The notes: generated by a model from the sequence alone, not told the origin. Positions 18,392 to 27,519 are shown, counted from the stretch's first letter. The stretch is DNA of 64,000 bases from Aliterella atlantica CENA595 (GCF_000952155.1 NZ_JYON01000011.1:62001-126000), one strand, 5' to 3'. Numbers and translations: made by a program.

Positions 18392-18621
18392 GCGTATTTA
18401 CCTACCACAGCAATCGTATAACGTTCGCGGTCAGCAGCGAACTCTAAACACGCTCTAATGTCTTCCTCAGTCAATTCTGGAAAATCATCCAAAATTTCTG
18501 CATGAGACATTCCCGCAGCTAGCCAACCTAATACATCATATACAGTAATCCGCATTCGCCTAATACAAGGCTTCCCGCCACGTTTACCTGGCTCGATTGT
18601 AATGATGTTGCGATAGCTCAT
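18388..18621 (-). CDS. DUF433 protein (putative antitoxin)
   Basis: 77 residues with the DUF433 pattern: ITIEPGKRGGKPCIRRMRIT, VYDVLGWLAAGMSHAEIL, DDFPELTEEDIRACLEFAA. The family forms a winged helix-turn-helix and is normally encoded just before a DUF5615 PIN-like protein, as here. It probably neutralises the toxin and represses their shared promoter. Confidence 0.9.
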   Translation of the reverse strand: MSYRNIITIEPGKRGGKPCIRRMRITVYDVLGWLAAGMSHAEILDDFPELTEEDIRACLEFAADRERYTIAVVGKYA

Positions 18622-18725
18622 AATAGGGCTGGATTTAGTATACCTCTTAAGTTTATCCCAGTATTAGAGGGGCTCATAGATGTTACTAACAGTTGGGAAG
18701 CTGTTCGCCACCGCTCGCCTTAACA

Positions 18726-18791
18726 GGTTTAGCTTTTATTAACGTCGAAATTGCGATCGCAGATATCTATGAGAATGTCAGATTTAGTTAA
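18726..18791 (+). pseudogene. Uma2 C-terminal remnant
   Basis: Reads AFINVEIAIADIYENVRFS then stop. The nucleotide sequence is nearly the same as the 3' end of the intact Uma2 gene at 17433-18014 (ASINIEIAIADIYENVSF). No upstream coding part is recognisable, so this is the leftover 3' end of a second, deleted Uma2 copy. Confidence 0.75.
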
Positions 18792-18861
18792 AGTAATTTT
18801 CTGCAGGGAAATAGTAGCGATCGCACTGTACTATTGAAACTGTTACTAGCCTAATCTTAGA

Positions 18862-19281
18862 TTGCCAGCCCGAGACATATACCACGATACAGTAAAATTT
18901 TCTTTGCAGAAAGATGGTTGGACAGTTACCCACGATCCTTTTCCCCTGCAAATCGGAAAAAAGCGTTTGTCTGTAGATTTAGGTGCGGAACGTCTGATAA
19001 GTGCCGAAAAAGGAATCCAGAAAATTGTTGTTGAAGTAAAAAGTTTTGTGGGACAGTCTGATGTAAAGGATTTAGAGCAGGCACTAGGACAATACATCCT
19101 TTATCGTCAAATCCTCAACGAAATGGGCATTGAGCGTAGTTTGTATCTTGCTGTTTCTCGACCGACTTTCATTAGCGTGTTTACTATAGAATTGGGGCAA
19201 GTTCTCCTCAAAAACCAGATTATTAAGTTAATTGTTTTTGATGATGAAAGGGAGGAAATTGTGCAATGGATACCCAATTAA
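18862..19281 (+). CDS. xisH: XisH-family protein
   Basis: 139 residues from a TTG start (PARDIYHDTVKFSLQKDGWT), the conserved XisH beginning; no ATG lies nearby in frame. Further motifs are THDPFPLQIG, KKRLSVDLGAERLI, KIVVEVKSF and DLEQALGQYILYR, a PD-(D/E)XK-like nuclease pattern. XisH was named for control of fdxN element excision in Anabaena, but many copies exist away from such elements, so the function here is unknown. It overlaps xisI by 16 bases, which implies translational coupling. Confidence 0.92.
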   Translation: MPARDIYHDTVKFSLQKDGWTVTHDPFPLQIGKKRLSVDLGAERLISAEKGIQKIVVEVKSFVGQSDVKDLEQALGQYILYRQILNEMGIERSLYLAVSRPTFISVFTIELGQVLLKNQIIKLIVFDDEREEIVQWIPN

Positions 19282-19604
19282 AGTACCGAGACATTATTAA
19301 AAGCGTACTCCAGCAACACGCCAATCATCGTGCGAATCTAACAGATGGTTATGATTCTCGCGTTTTATTTGATGATGAGCGCGGGCATTATATAGTTTTA
19401 GACATCGGCTGGAATGGCGATCGTTACCTTCACACTACACCACTTCATCTCGATCTAGTCGGTGATAAGATATGGATTCAATATGATGATACTGAAGAAG
19501 GCATAGCAACCGATTTAATTGCCGCAGGTGTACCTAAAGAAAATATAGTTCTTGGGTTTCGCCATCCCAGAATCCGGCAGCATACAGGCTTTGCTGTAGC
19601 ATAA
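19266..19604 (+). CDS. xisI: XisI-family protein
   Basis: 112 residues with the XisI pattern: KYRDIIKSVLQQHA, YDSRVLFDDERGHYIVLDIGW, DKIWIQYDDTEEGIATDL and NIVLGFRHPRIRQHTGFAVA. It is the constant partner of XisH and overlaps its 3' end. Together they form a small two-gene cassette in the accessory island between Uma2 and the nadK-ndh block; a toxin-antitoxin-like or nuclease-inhibitor role has been suggested for the pair but I cannot confirm it. Confidence 0.93.
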   Translation: MDTQLKYRDIIKSVLQQHANHRANLTDGYDSRVLFDDERGHYIVLDIGWNGDRYLHTTPLHLDLVGDKIWIQYDDTEEGIATDLIAAGVPKENIVLGFRHPRIRQHTGFAVA

Positions 19605-19618
19605 AGGGCTGATAATTT

Positions 19619-20101
19619 TTACCTAAAAATACTCTGTAACTTACGGATTAAGTAAGCCCACAAGGGAAACTCATAAAACTCAATTATTAGCCAAATAATA
19701 ATGCCCAAGTGCAGTAAAAAGGTTAATCCAGTCCAAAAGACCGGAAACCATGATAAAGGGCTGCCATATACCGGAGGTCTCGCGTAAACTGTTATACCTA
19801 TTAAGCAGGTAGGCAGAACTACAATAGCTATTGCTCCTAAAGCGTAACCCCAACCCATCTCTACATCTTTTAACTGCGCTTCTGTCCAATTTTTGCCATT
19901 CCAGCGCCAGACTAAAGGCGGTTCTCTATCTGCCATTTGCAACTGCTGTTTTTCTAAGTCAGGGGTAAAAATATGGTTGCAAAACTGGCACGCCATCGCT
20001 TCCATTAAAGGTAGCGTAGCAATTTCCCCGACACGACAAATTGGGCAAGGAAAGATATCGCGATCGCTCAAACGTCTAGCTGAATTTTTTAACTGGTACA
20101 T
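19619..20101 (-). CDS. Hypothetical zinc-ribbon membrane protein
   Basis: 160 residues, family not recognised. The N-terminal third has a two-pair cysteine motif, CPIC (19-22) and CQFC (38-41), typical of a zinc ribbon, followed by PLVWRWNGKNWTEAQL. Two hydrophobic segments follow (ALGAIAIVVLPTCLIGITVYA and WTGLTFLLHLGIIIWLIIEF). It ends 17 bases before the start of a short gap after nadK, on the same strand, and may be the last gene of the nadK-ndh run. A membrane location is inferred. Confidence 0.7.
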   Translation of the reverse strand: MYQLKNSARRLSDRDIFPCPICRVGEIATLPLMEAMACQFCNHIFTPDLEKQQLQMADREPPLVWRWNGKNWTEAQLKDVEMGWGYALGAIAIVVLPTCLIGITVYARPPVYGSPLSWFPVFWTGLTFLLHLGIIIWLIIEFYEFPLWAYLIRKLQSIFR

Positions 20102-20118
20102 AAAAGCAATCTACCAAA

Positions 20119-21042
20119 TTAATTGTCGCGATGATTGTTATTGTAATGAACTCTTGCCCCTGCCCACTGCAGTTTCTCGCGCAAGGTTTGATAATAAGAA
20201 TAGTTCTCTTCCAGAATGATAAATTTTGCGAGGCAATCAGCCATACTTATATCTACCCTTTGTCCTGGCCAAATAGAAGTACCAAGTACGCTATCAGTCC
20301 ACAGCTTAGTGCTTAAATCGTAATCCGCTAAGGGCCAAACGCTAACAACCGAACCCGCAGGTAAAATCAAAGGACGGCTAGAAAGACTCATCGGGCAAAT
20401 CGGCGTAACAATAATCGCCTTCATGCCATCGTGGACGATGGGACCGCTAGCAGAAACAGTATAACCAGTAGAACCCGTAGGCGTAGCGACAATTAGCCCA
20501 TCACCTTGATATTGATCGACTACTTCGCCATCGATATCCATTTCTAAAATAGAAGTAATCGTGCGATCGGCAGAAGCAGGTTTGATACACATTTCATTGA
20601 GGGCAAGAAAGCGATCGCTCATCGGTTCGATATTTGTGCGATCGCCTTCATAAACTGCCGCTTGCAGCATCATCCGCCGCTGAATAGCATAGCGATCTTC
20701 AAGTATCCGCTGCCAAATCCGCTCGGAATCTTTAAATTCATCAAAAGATTCCGTCAAAAACCCCAAATGTCCGCCGACATTCACTGCCAAAATCGGGATG
20801 CCATAAGGCGCTAAATGCCTAGCCGCAGTCAGCACAGTACCATCGCCGCCCAACACGATCGCCAGATCGATAGGATGCATCGCCGAAGCCAAAAATACCG
20901 GATAAGGATTGTCTTTCGGTCCGCTAGGTCCCATTAAAATGCGGCAATTGTGCTTTTCTAGTTGTTCGGCACAAACTTCTGCCCAACGACGGCTTTGCGT
21001 ATCGTTTGCCTTGTGGGCGATAATAACCTGCTTTAGCTGCAC
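20119..21042 (-). CDS. nadK: NAD kinase
   Basis: 307 residues with the NAD kinase signatures: AIVLGGDGTVLTAARHLA (GGDGT motif), NVGGHLGFLTE, LNEMCIKPASADR, and GDGLIVATPTGSTGYTVSASGP followed by IVTPICPMSLSSRPLI. It phosphorylates NAD to NADP in the cytoplasm, feeding NADPH production by photosynthesis. It lies 4 bases after ndhE on the same strand, so it is read with the NDH-1 genes. Cyanobacteria often carry two NAD kinases; which this is cannot be told here. Confidence 0.96.
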   Translation of the reverse strand: MQLKQVIIAHKANDTQSRRWAEVCAEQLEKHNCRILMGPSGPKDNPYPVFLASAMHPIDLAIVLGGDGTVLTAARHLAPYGIPILAVNVGGHLGFLTESFDEFKDSERIWQRILEDRYAIQRRMMLQAAVYEGDRTNIEPMSDRFLALNEMCIKPASADRTITSILEMDIDGEVVDQYQGDGLIVATPTGSTGYTVSASGPIVHDGMKAIIVTPICPMSLSSRPLILPAGSVVSVWPLADYDLSTKLWTDSVLGTSIWPGQRVDISMADCLAKFIILEENYSYYQTLREKLQWAGARVHYNNNHRDN

Positions 21043-21046
21043 CCGA

Positions 21047-21352
21047 TTACCACTTCAAAAGGTTAAATTGCTCCATATCCACAGTATCGCGGTTGCGATA
21101 AATAGTTAACACGATCGCCAACCCCACAGCCGCTTCTGCTGCCGCAACTGTCAGCACAAATACTGTAAATACTTGCCCTTTAATTTCTTGAGCGTCTAGA
21201 TAGTTAGAAAACGCCATCAGATTTAAATTAACGGCATTCAACAATAATTCAATTGACATCAAAACTCTAACTGCATTGCGGCTAGTAATTAAGCCGTAGA
21301 TGCCGATACAAAATAAAGCCGCCGCTAGGAGTAAAAAGTATTCAAGTTGCAT
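21047..21352 (-). CDS. ndhE: NAD(P)H-quinone oxidoreductase subunit 4L (NdhE)
   Basis: 101 residues, the normal size of NdhE/NuoK: three membrane helices ([55 protein letters not shown]) with the conserved glutamates in SIELLLN and AAAEAAVG. It is part of the proton-pumping membrane arm of NDH-1 in the thylakoid membrane. Position after ndhG and before nadK fits the common ndhA-I-G-E order. Confidence 0.97.
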   Translation of the reverse strand: MQLEYFLLLAAALFCIGIYGLITSRNAVRVLMSIELLLNAVNLNLMAFSNYLDAQEIKGQVFTVFVLTVAAAEAAVGLAIVLTIYRNRDTVDMEQFNLLKW

Positions 21353-21407
21353 AATTTTCCAGTTTTATTAGACGATATAAGCCTGCATTTAACAGGCTTA
21401 CATAAGT

Positions 21408-22061
21408 TTATCCGCGCCGACCGTCATCAAGATTGCTAGTTTTATCGCTAGAAACGCCTACCAATTCTCGCGGACGTTCTGCCAATGTCAACACAGGTTG
21501 TTGTAAATTGGGCGACATAACTTGGTCGGGCAAAAATTCGCGCCGCGCTAAAATAATTGCGCCTACCATTGCCATCAATAGCAAGACGGAAGCAAGTTCA
21601 AACGGGAGCAAAAAGTCTGTAAAGAAATGCTCTCCAATCGTAATAGTCGATCCGTTCGCAGGCGTACCAGCAGGGGAAAGCGCCCAAGGCGTTGCCAAAA
21701 TCATCACGCTCAGTAAGGCAAATATGCCGGCACTTACTACCGCAGTTAGCGCCGGACGTACCCAAGCATTACGCATGGGCTTAAAATCTTCGCGCTTGTT
21801 GACTAACATGATGGCAAACAAAATCAAAACGTTGACTGCGCCAATATAAATTAGGATCTGGGCAGCAGCAACAAAGTCAGCATTGAGTAATAAATACATA
21901 CCAGCAATGCTGATAAAAACACCTCCCAGCAAAAAGGCTGAATAAACAATGTTAGATAGCAGCACTACTCCTAATGCTGCGCCAATCATCATTACAGCTA
22001 GGATGCCGAACGAAACAATTTGTACGCCTTCTGCTAAATTCACTTTTTTATTAGTCTCCAA
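21408..22061 (-). CDS. ndhG: NAD(P)H-quinone oxidoreductase chain 6 (NdhG)
   Basis: 217 residues, NuoJ/NdhG type, with five membrane helices including the conserved VLLSNIVYSAFLLGGVFISIAGMYLLLNADFVAAAQILIY core region (residues ~33-72, seen as successive blocks) and NVLILFAIMLVNKRED. The C-terminal tail (residues ~170-217) is soluble. It belongs to the membrane arm of NDH-1, used in respiration and cyclic electron flow. It lies between ndhI and ndhE on the reverse strand. Confidence 0.96.
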   Translation of the reverse strand: METNKKVNLAEGVQIVSFGILAVMMIGAALGVVLLSNIVYSAFLLGGVFISIAGMYLLLNADFVAAAQILIYIGAVNVLILFAIMLVNKREDFKPMRNAWVRPALTAVVSAGIFALLSVMILATPWALSPAGTPANGSTITIGEHFFTDFLLPFELASVLLLMAMVGAIILARREFLPDQVMSPNLQQPVLTLAERPRELVGVSSDKTSNLDDGRRG

Positions 22062-22171
22062 TAGTTAGCTTACAGAGAAAGTAATTTTGCCTTGCAGCCT
22101 CAAATTTTAGCTAGCAGAAGGTAAAATCTTTGACGACTATACTCTTCTAACTCAAAACTTAAAACTCAAAA

Positions 22172-22759
22172 TTACTTTTCAGCTTCTTGTTCGGCAATAT
22201 CTTCTGGCAGCTTGCCTACACGACGGCTATTTGCAGGCAAACCGTGAGGTTCGAGAACGCCTTTAGGCAAGTAGACTAATTCGCGCAAAGGTGTCACCAT
22301 TGGGTCTTCTGTCACCTTGTAAGGCAGACGACCTAACGCTACGTTATCGTAGTTTAATTCATGGCGATCGTAGGTAGAAAGGTCGTACTCTTCTGTCATC
22401 GATAAACAGTTGGTTGGACAGTATTCTACGCAGTTGCCGCAGAAGATACAAACCCCAAAGTCAATACTGTAATGTTTGAGTTTTTTCTTTTTGCTGGCTT
22501 TATCAAATTCCCAATCGACAACAGGTAGATTAATCGGACAAACGCGCACGCAAACTTCGCAGGAAATACACTTATCAAATTCAAAGTGAATGCGTCCGCG
22601 AAAGCGTTCTGAGGGAATTAATTTTTCATAAGGGTATTGCACTGTTATCGGGCGGCGCTGCATATGGTCGAAGGTTACGGATAGCCCTTGACCGATATAT
22701 TTTGCAGCTTGCACCGTTTCTTTAGCGTAATCCCCGACTTGCTTAAGGAACTTCAACAT
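22172..22759 (-). CDS. ndhI: NAD(P)H-quinone oxidoreductase subunit I (NdhI, 2x4Fe-4S)
   Basis: 195 residues from ATG 22759 ([20 protein letters not shown]); a frame extension to 22804 is not supported by the family. Two ferredoxin motifs carry the cluster ligands: [16 protein letters not shown] and [15 protein letters not shown]. NdhI passes electrons through the peripheral arm of NDH-1 towards plastoquinone. Gaps of about 110 bp on the ndhG side and 80 bp on the ndhA side contain ACTCAAA-type repeats. Confidence 0.97.
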   Translation of the reverse strand: MLKFLKQVGDYAKETVQAAKYIGQGLSVTFDHMQRRPITVQYPYEKLIPSERFRGRIHFEFDKCISCEVCVRVCPINLPVVDWEFDKASKKKKLKHYSIDFGVCIFCGNCVEYCPTNCLSMTEEYDLSTYDRHELNYDNVALGRLPYKVTEDPMVTPLRELVYLPKGVLEPHGLPANSRRVGKLPEDIAEQEAEK

Positions 22760-22798
22760 AAGTAGTGTTCTCTTCTCAGGATAAGGTGTAATTTCTAC

Positions 22799-22836
22799 AC
22801 TCAAAACTCAAAACTCAAAACTCAAAACTTAAAACT
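22799..22836. repeat. ACTCAAA heptanucleotide tandem repeat
   Basis: Four exact ACTCAAA units plus one ACTTAAA unit in the ndhA-ndhI gap. A shorter relative lies at 22147-22168 in the ndhI-ndhG gap. STRR-type cyanobacterial repeat. Confidence 0.85.
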
Positions 22837-22842
22837 ACTACC

Positions 22843-23961
22843 CTAGCCTCCAAAGGCGACGGGAAAAGCTAATTTCAAGGCTGCGGTTAATAATAGGTTA
22901 GCAAGACCAACTGGGAGTAGAAACTTCCATCCTAAATCTAACAATTGATCGATGCGAACTCTAGGTACAGTCCAGCGCAGCAAAATTGCTAGAAAGATCA
23001 GGAAATAGGCTTTGAGTACGGTCATCGTAATCCCTAAGGCAGCATCTACTAATTGCAGCCAAGAATTGGTTTCACTAACTCCAACCCAATTAGCTAACAA
23101 ACCAATCGGAATGGGAAAGTCCCAACCCCCTAAGTATAAAACTGCAACTAAAAGTGACGAAAGTACCAAGTTAACGTAAGAACCTAAGTAAAACAGACCG
23201 AACTTCATGCCAGCATATTCGGTTTGATAGCCTGCGACTAATTCTTCTTCTGCTTCTGGCAAATCAAAGGGTAAGCGTTCGCATTCAGCTAAGACAGAAA
23301 TCCAAAAAATGATGAAGCCTACAGGTTGCCGCCATACGTTCCAGCCTAAAATGCCGTAACCTGATTGTTGACCGACAATGTCGATAGTGCTGAGACTATT
23401 AGACATCATTACGATCGCTAGCACTGCTAAAGCTAAGGGAATTTCATAACTAATTGACTGCGCCGCTGCCCTAAGCCCCCCTAACAAGGAATACTTGTTG
23501 TTGGATGAGTAGCCTGCCATCAATAAGCCAATCGGCTGAATGCTAGATAAGGCAATCCATAAAAATACCCCAGTGCCAACATCTGTAATTACTAAATTTT
23601 GTCCGAATGGCACGATCAAATAAGACAAAAATACTGGAATGACAACAATAATTGGTCCGAGGGTAAACAGTAACGAATCTGATTTGGCTGGCACTACGTC
23701 TTCCTTGAAGACGAGCTTTAAACCGTCAGCTACAGGCGCAAGTAAACCAAAAGGTCCCATAAAGTCAGGACCAATTCTTTGCTGGGCGGCGGCGGAAATC
23801 TTGCGCTCTAGCCATGTAGTTACGAGTACCCCCACTGTTGCCCCAATAATCATTAAAATCATCGGCAGTGGCATCCAAATGGCTTTGGCTGTGCCAGCAG
23901 GCAAACCTAGCTCCATTAGGGATTTGATAAAGGTTCCTTGGAGGTCAATTCCTGGATTCAT
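22843..23961 (-). CDS. ndhA: NAD(P)H-quinone oxidoreductase subunit 1 (NdhA)
   Basis: 372 residues, eight predicted membrane helices. Diagnostic blocks are [25 protein letters not shown], seen at residues ~45-69 as the quinone-tunnel loop, [22 protein letters not shown], and [21 protein letters not shown] (residues ~228-248). NdhA anchors the peripheral arm to the membrane arm and lines the quinone site. It leads the ndhA-I-G-E-nadK series on the reverse strand, 393 bp after gltA. Confidence 0.97.
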   Translation of the reverse strand: MNPGIDLQGTFIKSLMELGLPAGTAKAIWMPLPMILMIIGATVGVLVTTWLERKISAAAQQRIGPDFMGPFGLLAPVADGLKLVFKEDVVPAKSDSLLFTLGPIIVVIPVFLSYLIVPFGQNLVITDVGTGVFLWIALSSIQPIGLLMAGYSSNNKYSLLGGLRAAAQSISYEIPLALAVLAIVMMSNSLSTIDIVGQQSGYGILGWNVWRQPVGFIIFWISVLAECERLPFDLPEAEEELVAGYQTEYAGMKFGLFYLGSYVNLVLSSLLVAVLYLGGWDFPIPIGLLANWVGVSETNSWLQLVDAALGITMTVLKAYFLIFLAILLRWTVPRVRIDQLLDLGWKFLLPVGLANLLLTAALKLAFPVAFGG

Positions 23962-24354
23962 GTTTACGCTCTTGAAGTCATCTTAATCAGTGACCAGTTA
24001 CCAGTGACCAGTTACCAGTTATAGATTTGTCTAGGCTTTTGCTTTTGACATATTTCTACTGATTCAGCGATCGCTGTTCGCTGGTTTTATATTTGAGGGA
24101 TTGAAAAAGGTATCAGTTGATATAGTCTCTTTTTATCCTTTATCCTTCTTACTTTCTAAAGGTGATGAATTTGACCGTTGAGTTAACGATCGCACATTCA
24201 CCGTTTTGGCTGTTTGCAGTAAAGACTTTCTAGTGATGATGTTTTACGTGCCACTGCTTAGTATATCGTTACCAATCGCCCACCAAGAAATTATCTGGCG
24301 AAATTATACTTATAGGTTGTATAGAGACATTCCATAGAACATCTCTATGGCTGT
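23962..24354. other. Intergenic region between gltA and ndhA
   Basis: 393 bp with no gene. It holds a direct repeat of CAGTGACCAGTTAC (23988-24022), a motif that recurs in shorter form near 43793-43812 and 47327-47346. The rest presumably contains the ndhA promoter; no element is clear enough to call. Confidence 0.6.
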
Positions 24355-25491
24355 TTAACGTTCCTCAATGGCTGTATAAGGAACATCATGCAAACCGTTA
24401 TATACCTGGGTAGGACGGAAAATTCTGTTTTGGACTAATTGTTCTTTCCAGTGGGCTAGCCATCCAGCGACGCGAGCGATCGCAAAAATTGGCGTAAATA
24501 AGTCGGTAGGAATGCCCAATTTTCTATACACCAAACCCGAATAAAAGTCAACATTAGGATAGATACCTTTGTGACTTAACTTTTCTGCCACTACCCGTTC
24601 CATCTCTACGGCGATGTCATAGTATTTATCGTGTCCGAACTTCTCAAACAATTGTTCGGCAAGGTTTTGCAAAATAGTCGCTCTAGGATCTTTAACTTTA
24701 TAAACGCGATGACCGAAGCCCATGATCTTCGCTTTTTTTTCTAGCCGCGATTCTAAGTAAGGGCGGACATTTTCGACCGAGCCGATTTCCTCAAGCATTC
24801 CGATTACTTCTTCATTTGCTCCACCATGCAGTGGACCTCCCAAAGTACCTACAGCAGACGCTACTACAGCGTAGGGGTCAGTCAAAGTAGAAGCCGTCAC
24901 CCTAGCACTAAACGTAGAAGCATTCATAGTATGTTCGGCGTGTAACATGAGGCAAACGTCAAAAATCCTAGCTGCCAAAGGATCTGGTTCGCGTTCGTGC
25001 AGCATATACAAGAAATTTGCCGAATAATCCAAGTCGTCGCGCGGACGTACCGGATCGTTACCTTTACGCATGAGTTGGAACGCGGCTACCATCGTGGGAA
25101 TAGTTGCTAGCAAGCGCACTACCGAGTCCCGAACGTAAATAGGGTTGTCTAATTCGCGCAGCGAGTAGAATAAGCCCAGAGCCGCAGCAGAAGCTTGCAG
25201 CGCATCCATTGGGTGTCCGCTTTCGGGAAAAGATTTCATCATATCGCGAATGCGATACTTGATCCGGCGATGATACTGGACTTCATGAACAAATTCTGCT
25301 AGTTCCTCCTTCGTCGGTAGTTTTCCCCAAATTAGGAGATAGGAAGTTTCTAAAAAGGTACTTTTTTGGGCTAGTTCTTCAATACGGATGCCACGATATT
25401 CAAGTATTCCCTGTTGCCCATCGACACAACTGATACTAGACTCGGCGGCAGGTATGCCTTCTAATCCAGGCTTAAATTCGCATACAGACAT
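24355..25491 (-). CDS. gltA: Citrate synthase
   Basis: 378 residues from ATG 25491 (MSVCEFKPGLEGIPAAESS); an in-frame start 8 codons upstream is less typical. The family signatures are LHAEHTMNASTFSARVTAST, GTLGGPLHGGANEEVIGML (active-site His) and IMGFGHRVYKVKDPRA (second active-site His). The short type II-like bacterial/cyanobacterial form condenses acetyl-CoA and oxaloacetate. It follows sixA on the same strand and precedes the ndh genes, an arrangement I recall as common in cyanobacteria. Confidence 0.97.
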   Translation of the reverse strand: MSVCEFKPGLEGIPAAESSISCVDGQQGILEYRGIRIEELAQKSTFLETSYLLIWGKLPTKEELAEFVHEVQYHRRIKYRIRDMMKSFPESGHPMDALQASAAALGLFYSLRELDNPIYVRDSVVRLLATIPTMVAAFQLMRKGNDPVRPRDDLDYSANFLYMLHEREPDPLAARIFDVCLMLHAEHTMNASTFSARVTASTLTDPYAVVASAVGTLGGPLHGGANEEVIGMLEEIGSVENVRPYLESRLEKKAKIMGFGHRVYKVKDPRATILQNLAEQLFEKFGHDKYYDIAVEMERVVAEKLSHKGIYPNVDFYSGLVYRKLGIPTDLFTPIFAIARVAGWLAHWKEQLVQNRIFRPTQVYNGLHDVPYTAIEER

Positions 25492-25593
25492 AGCTACACT
25501 AGGGACAATTAACAATTAATTCATACTCAGGCTAACTTACCAGAAATGCTGTAACTATTGCACTTTTTAACAGAGACAAGGGGGATAGGGGGA

Positions 25594-26085
25594 TCAAATT
25601 AGGAATTTAGGTGGCGTTAGCCAAAACATTTGCGATCGCCCTAGAGGCGAACCTGTTTCTGGTAATGTCAAACCGATAATACCTGCTTTTTTTAATACTA
25701 ATCTGCCCAGTGCTTGGTTGCCGATGAGCATTGATGCCCACTGTCCTAAATTCGGTTCGTGTCCGACTACAGCTAGCTTAATGCTGTGCGGATATTGCTG
25801 CTGCTCTAACCAATCTAGCCAAGCAGAAATATTGCCATTAGGAGCAAGATGTACAGACTCTTGCCATTGGCTGCTAAGTTGCGATTCTACAAGAATTTCC
25901 GCTGTTTGACGCGATCGCACTAATGGGCTAGTCAAAATCAAATCGAAGCGCAAACCCAACGAATACAGCTTTTTCGCTACTTGCTGAGTTTTTTCCTGCC
26001 CTTGCGCCGTTAGACTTCGCAATTGGTCAGGGCGATCGCTCGTTCGTTCTTGGGCAATACCATGTCTAATTAAGTACAATTCCAT
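25594..26085 (-). CDS. sixA: SixA-type phosphohistidine phosphatase
   Basis: 163 residues with the histidine phosphatase RHG motif at the start (MELYLIRHGIAQE), LILTSPLVRSRQTAEIL, and the second catalytic His in VVGHEPNLGQWA. SixA proteins remove phosphate from phosphohistidine in HPt domains or PTS proteins. It is 102 bp upstream of gltA on the same strand. The target protein is unknown. Confidence 0.93.
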   Translation of the reverse strand: MELYLIRHGIAQERTSDRPDQLRSLTAQGQEKTQQVAKKLYSLGLRFDLILTSPLVRSRQTAEILVESQLSSQWQESVHLAPNGNISAWLDWLEQQQYPHSIKLAVVGHEPNLGQWASMLIGNQALGRLVLKKAGIIGLTLPETGSPLGRSQMFWLTPPKFLI

Positions 26086-26088
26086 TGG

Positions 26089-26119
26089 AAAAAATGGTAG
26101 GGCGCAATCCGCCGCGCCC
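26089..26119 (-). terminator. Possible terminator after the DHH phosphoesterase gene
   Basis: On the reverse strand, stem GGGCGC / GCGCCC (26114-26119 with 26100-26105) is followed, four to five bases later, by six T (26094-26089). It lies 21 bases after the stop of the DHH gene and just before the sixA start. Confidence 0.45.
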
Positions 26120-26140
26120 GTGCAAAGGAAAAATAAAAGT

Positions 26141-27418
26141 CTACTCAGTTTGAATTGGGTTATCTCTTGGATTAACTAATCGCAATAGTTTTTGTTTAAT
26201 TTGCGAGTCATAGACTTCCCATTTCATCTTGGCGTAGGCAGAATTTTCATTAGAGCCTGACAAAAAGCCCATCGGAATTTCAAAACCACCTGCACCAGTA
26301 CGCCCGCCACCAAAAAAGCGCCCTTGATTGTCTTGTCCAAAGGCTTCTTTAATAAACTCATCGGGATCTAGAGTTAATTTGGTAGTTCTGAGCGAACCAA
26401 TTACTACTTCTAATTCTTCATCCTCATCGTGAACGATACCGTAGACTACTGCTGTATGCACGTTTTCTTCAGTAACAATAAAATCTGCTGCTTGGGGAAT
26501 TGCATCGCGATCGTCGTAGCGCAGGTAGCCAACGCCTGCAATTGAGAAGTTATTTTGCACGATCCGATTTTTTAGCGATCGCTCGATTACATCCATCACC
26601 CGTTTAGAGCGATTGGCTTGCAATATGGCATTAAGTAGTTGCGAGTCATAAAACCTACTTAAATAACCTGCGGCTAAGAAATCTTCTTCCTGCGCTTGCA
26701 TCAATCTATTAGTATCGGAGCGCAAGCCATGCATCAAGGCTGTAGCGCACTTCACATGATGGTTGATGCTGTTATCTAATGCCAGCATTCCTGCTTGCAA
26801 GTATTGAGTAAAAATTGTTGCTGTCGCTCTTACCGAAGGACGCAAATCACTAAACTCAGCTTTGAGTTCTCCTTGCAAGCTGTGATGATCTACGACGACG
26901 ACGATGGGAATGCCTGCTTCTTGCACTAATGACATCAACTGGCTAGTTGTTCCTTGGTTGTCAATTAGAGCGCAACCTTTATAGATTGATAAATCTTTGC
27001 TCTTGGTAGTTTGCAACGTCCAACGGTGGGCGGGTAAACCAGTAAGTTTAACTAGGGCAATATTTTCCTGATGGCTCAAAGTGCCAGCATAAATAATATC
27101 GCACTGAATGTCGTACTGTTCTGCCATTAATTGATACGCCCAGGCAGATGATAAGGCATCTGGATCGGGAAAATCTTGGAGAATTACTAACTGACGCTCG
27201 TGCTGGTGTTTTTCAAAGGTTGCTCTAAGCGCTTCTATCTTCTGGCTTGGTAATAAAATACAACGCTGCCCTATATGAGTGCCATCGCCGTTTGCTGGCG
27301 TAGAAGCAGGTGAGTGATGCGTCGGATTATCTGTTTCTATATCTGGGGAATGTTCTTTGGGTATGGGTTCTACAGTTATAGGCAGATTGTCAAGCACTTT
27401 TAGGGAGTTTAACTGCAT
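26141..27418 (-). CDS. DHH-family phosphoesterase
   Basis: 425 residues. After a ~75-residue low-complexity N-terminus, the DHH domain shows LVILQDFPDPDALSSAWAY, GCALIDNQGT and VVVVDHHSLQGE (the DHH motif), and the C-terminal DHHA1 domain ends with RFFGGGRTGAGGFEIPMGFL. Metal-binding Asp/His are present. Relatives include NrnA-type oligoribonuclease/pAp phosphatase and cyclic-dinucleotide phosphodiesterases; the exact substrate cannot be chosen. Single gene on the reverse strand. Confidence 0.88.
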   Translation of the reverse strand: MQLNSLKVLDNLPITVEPIPKEHSPDIETDNPTHHSPASTPANGDGTHIGQRCILLPSQKIEALRATFEKHQHERQLVILQDFPDPDALSSAWAYQLMAEQYDIQCDIIYAGTLSHQENIALVKLTGLPAHRWTLQTTKSKDLSIYKGCALIDNQGTTSQLMSLVQEAGIPIVVVVDHHSLQGELKAEFSDLRPSVRATATIFTQYLQAGMLALDNSINHHVKCATALMHGLRSDTNRLMQAQEEDFLAAGYLSRFYDSQLLNAILQANRSKRVMDVIERSLKNRIVQNNFSIAGVGYLRYDDRDAIPQAADFIVTEENVHTAVVYGIVHDEDEELEVVIGSLRTTKLTLDPDEFIKEAFGQDNQGRFFGGGRTGAGGFEIPMGFLSGSNENSAYAKMKWEVYDSQIKQKLLRLVNPRDNPIQTE

Positions 27419-27476
27419 AAAGGTTAGGTTTTTCTTGAGTGTGAGGAGGAGAAACTGTAAATAAGGCTAAAATTGA

Positions 27477-27519
27477 CGCGCGGATTTTGGAGGTCTCCTC
27501 CAAAATTAGATAGCGCGTT
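27477..27519. repeat. Composite inverted repeat able to form a long hairpin
   Basis: An inner perfect stem ATTTTGGAGG (27485-27494) / CCTCCAAAAT (27498-27507) with a 3-base loop is enclosed by an outer stem ACGCGC (27477-27482) / GCGCGT (27514-27519). It lies 59 bases upstream of the DHH gene start and 108 bases after the HNH gene end. It has no T-tract, so it may be an operator or a leader structure rather than a simple terminator. Confidence 0.7.

Noticed and set aside
18862..19604. Developmental excision element (fdxN type)
   Set aside because: xisH/xisI are present but there is no recombinase gene or paired attachment sites nearby.
22799..22836. CRISPR-like array
   Set aside because: Units are only 7 bp with no spacers; it is a short tandem repeat.
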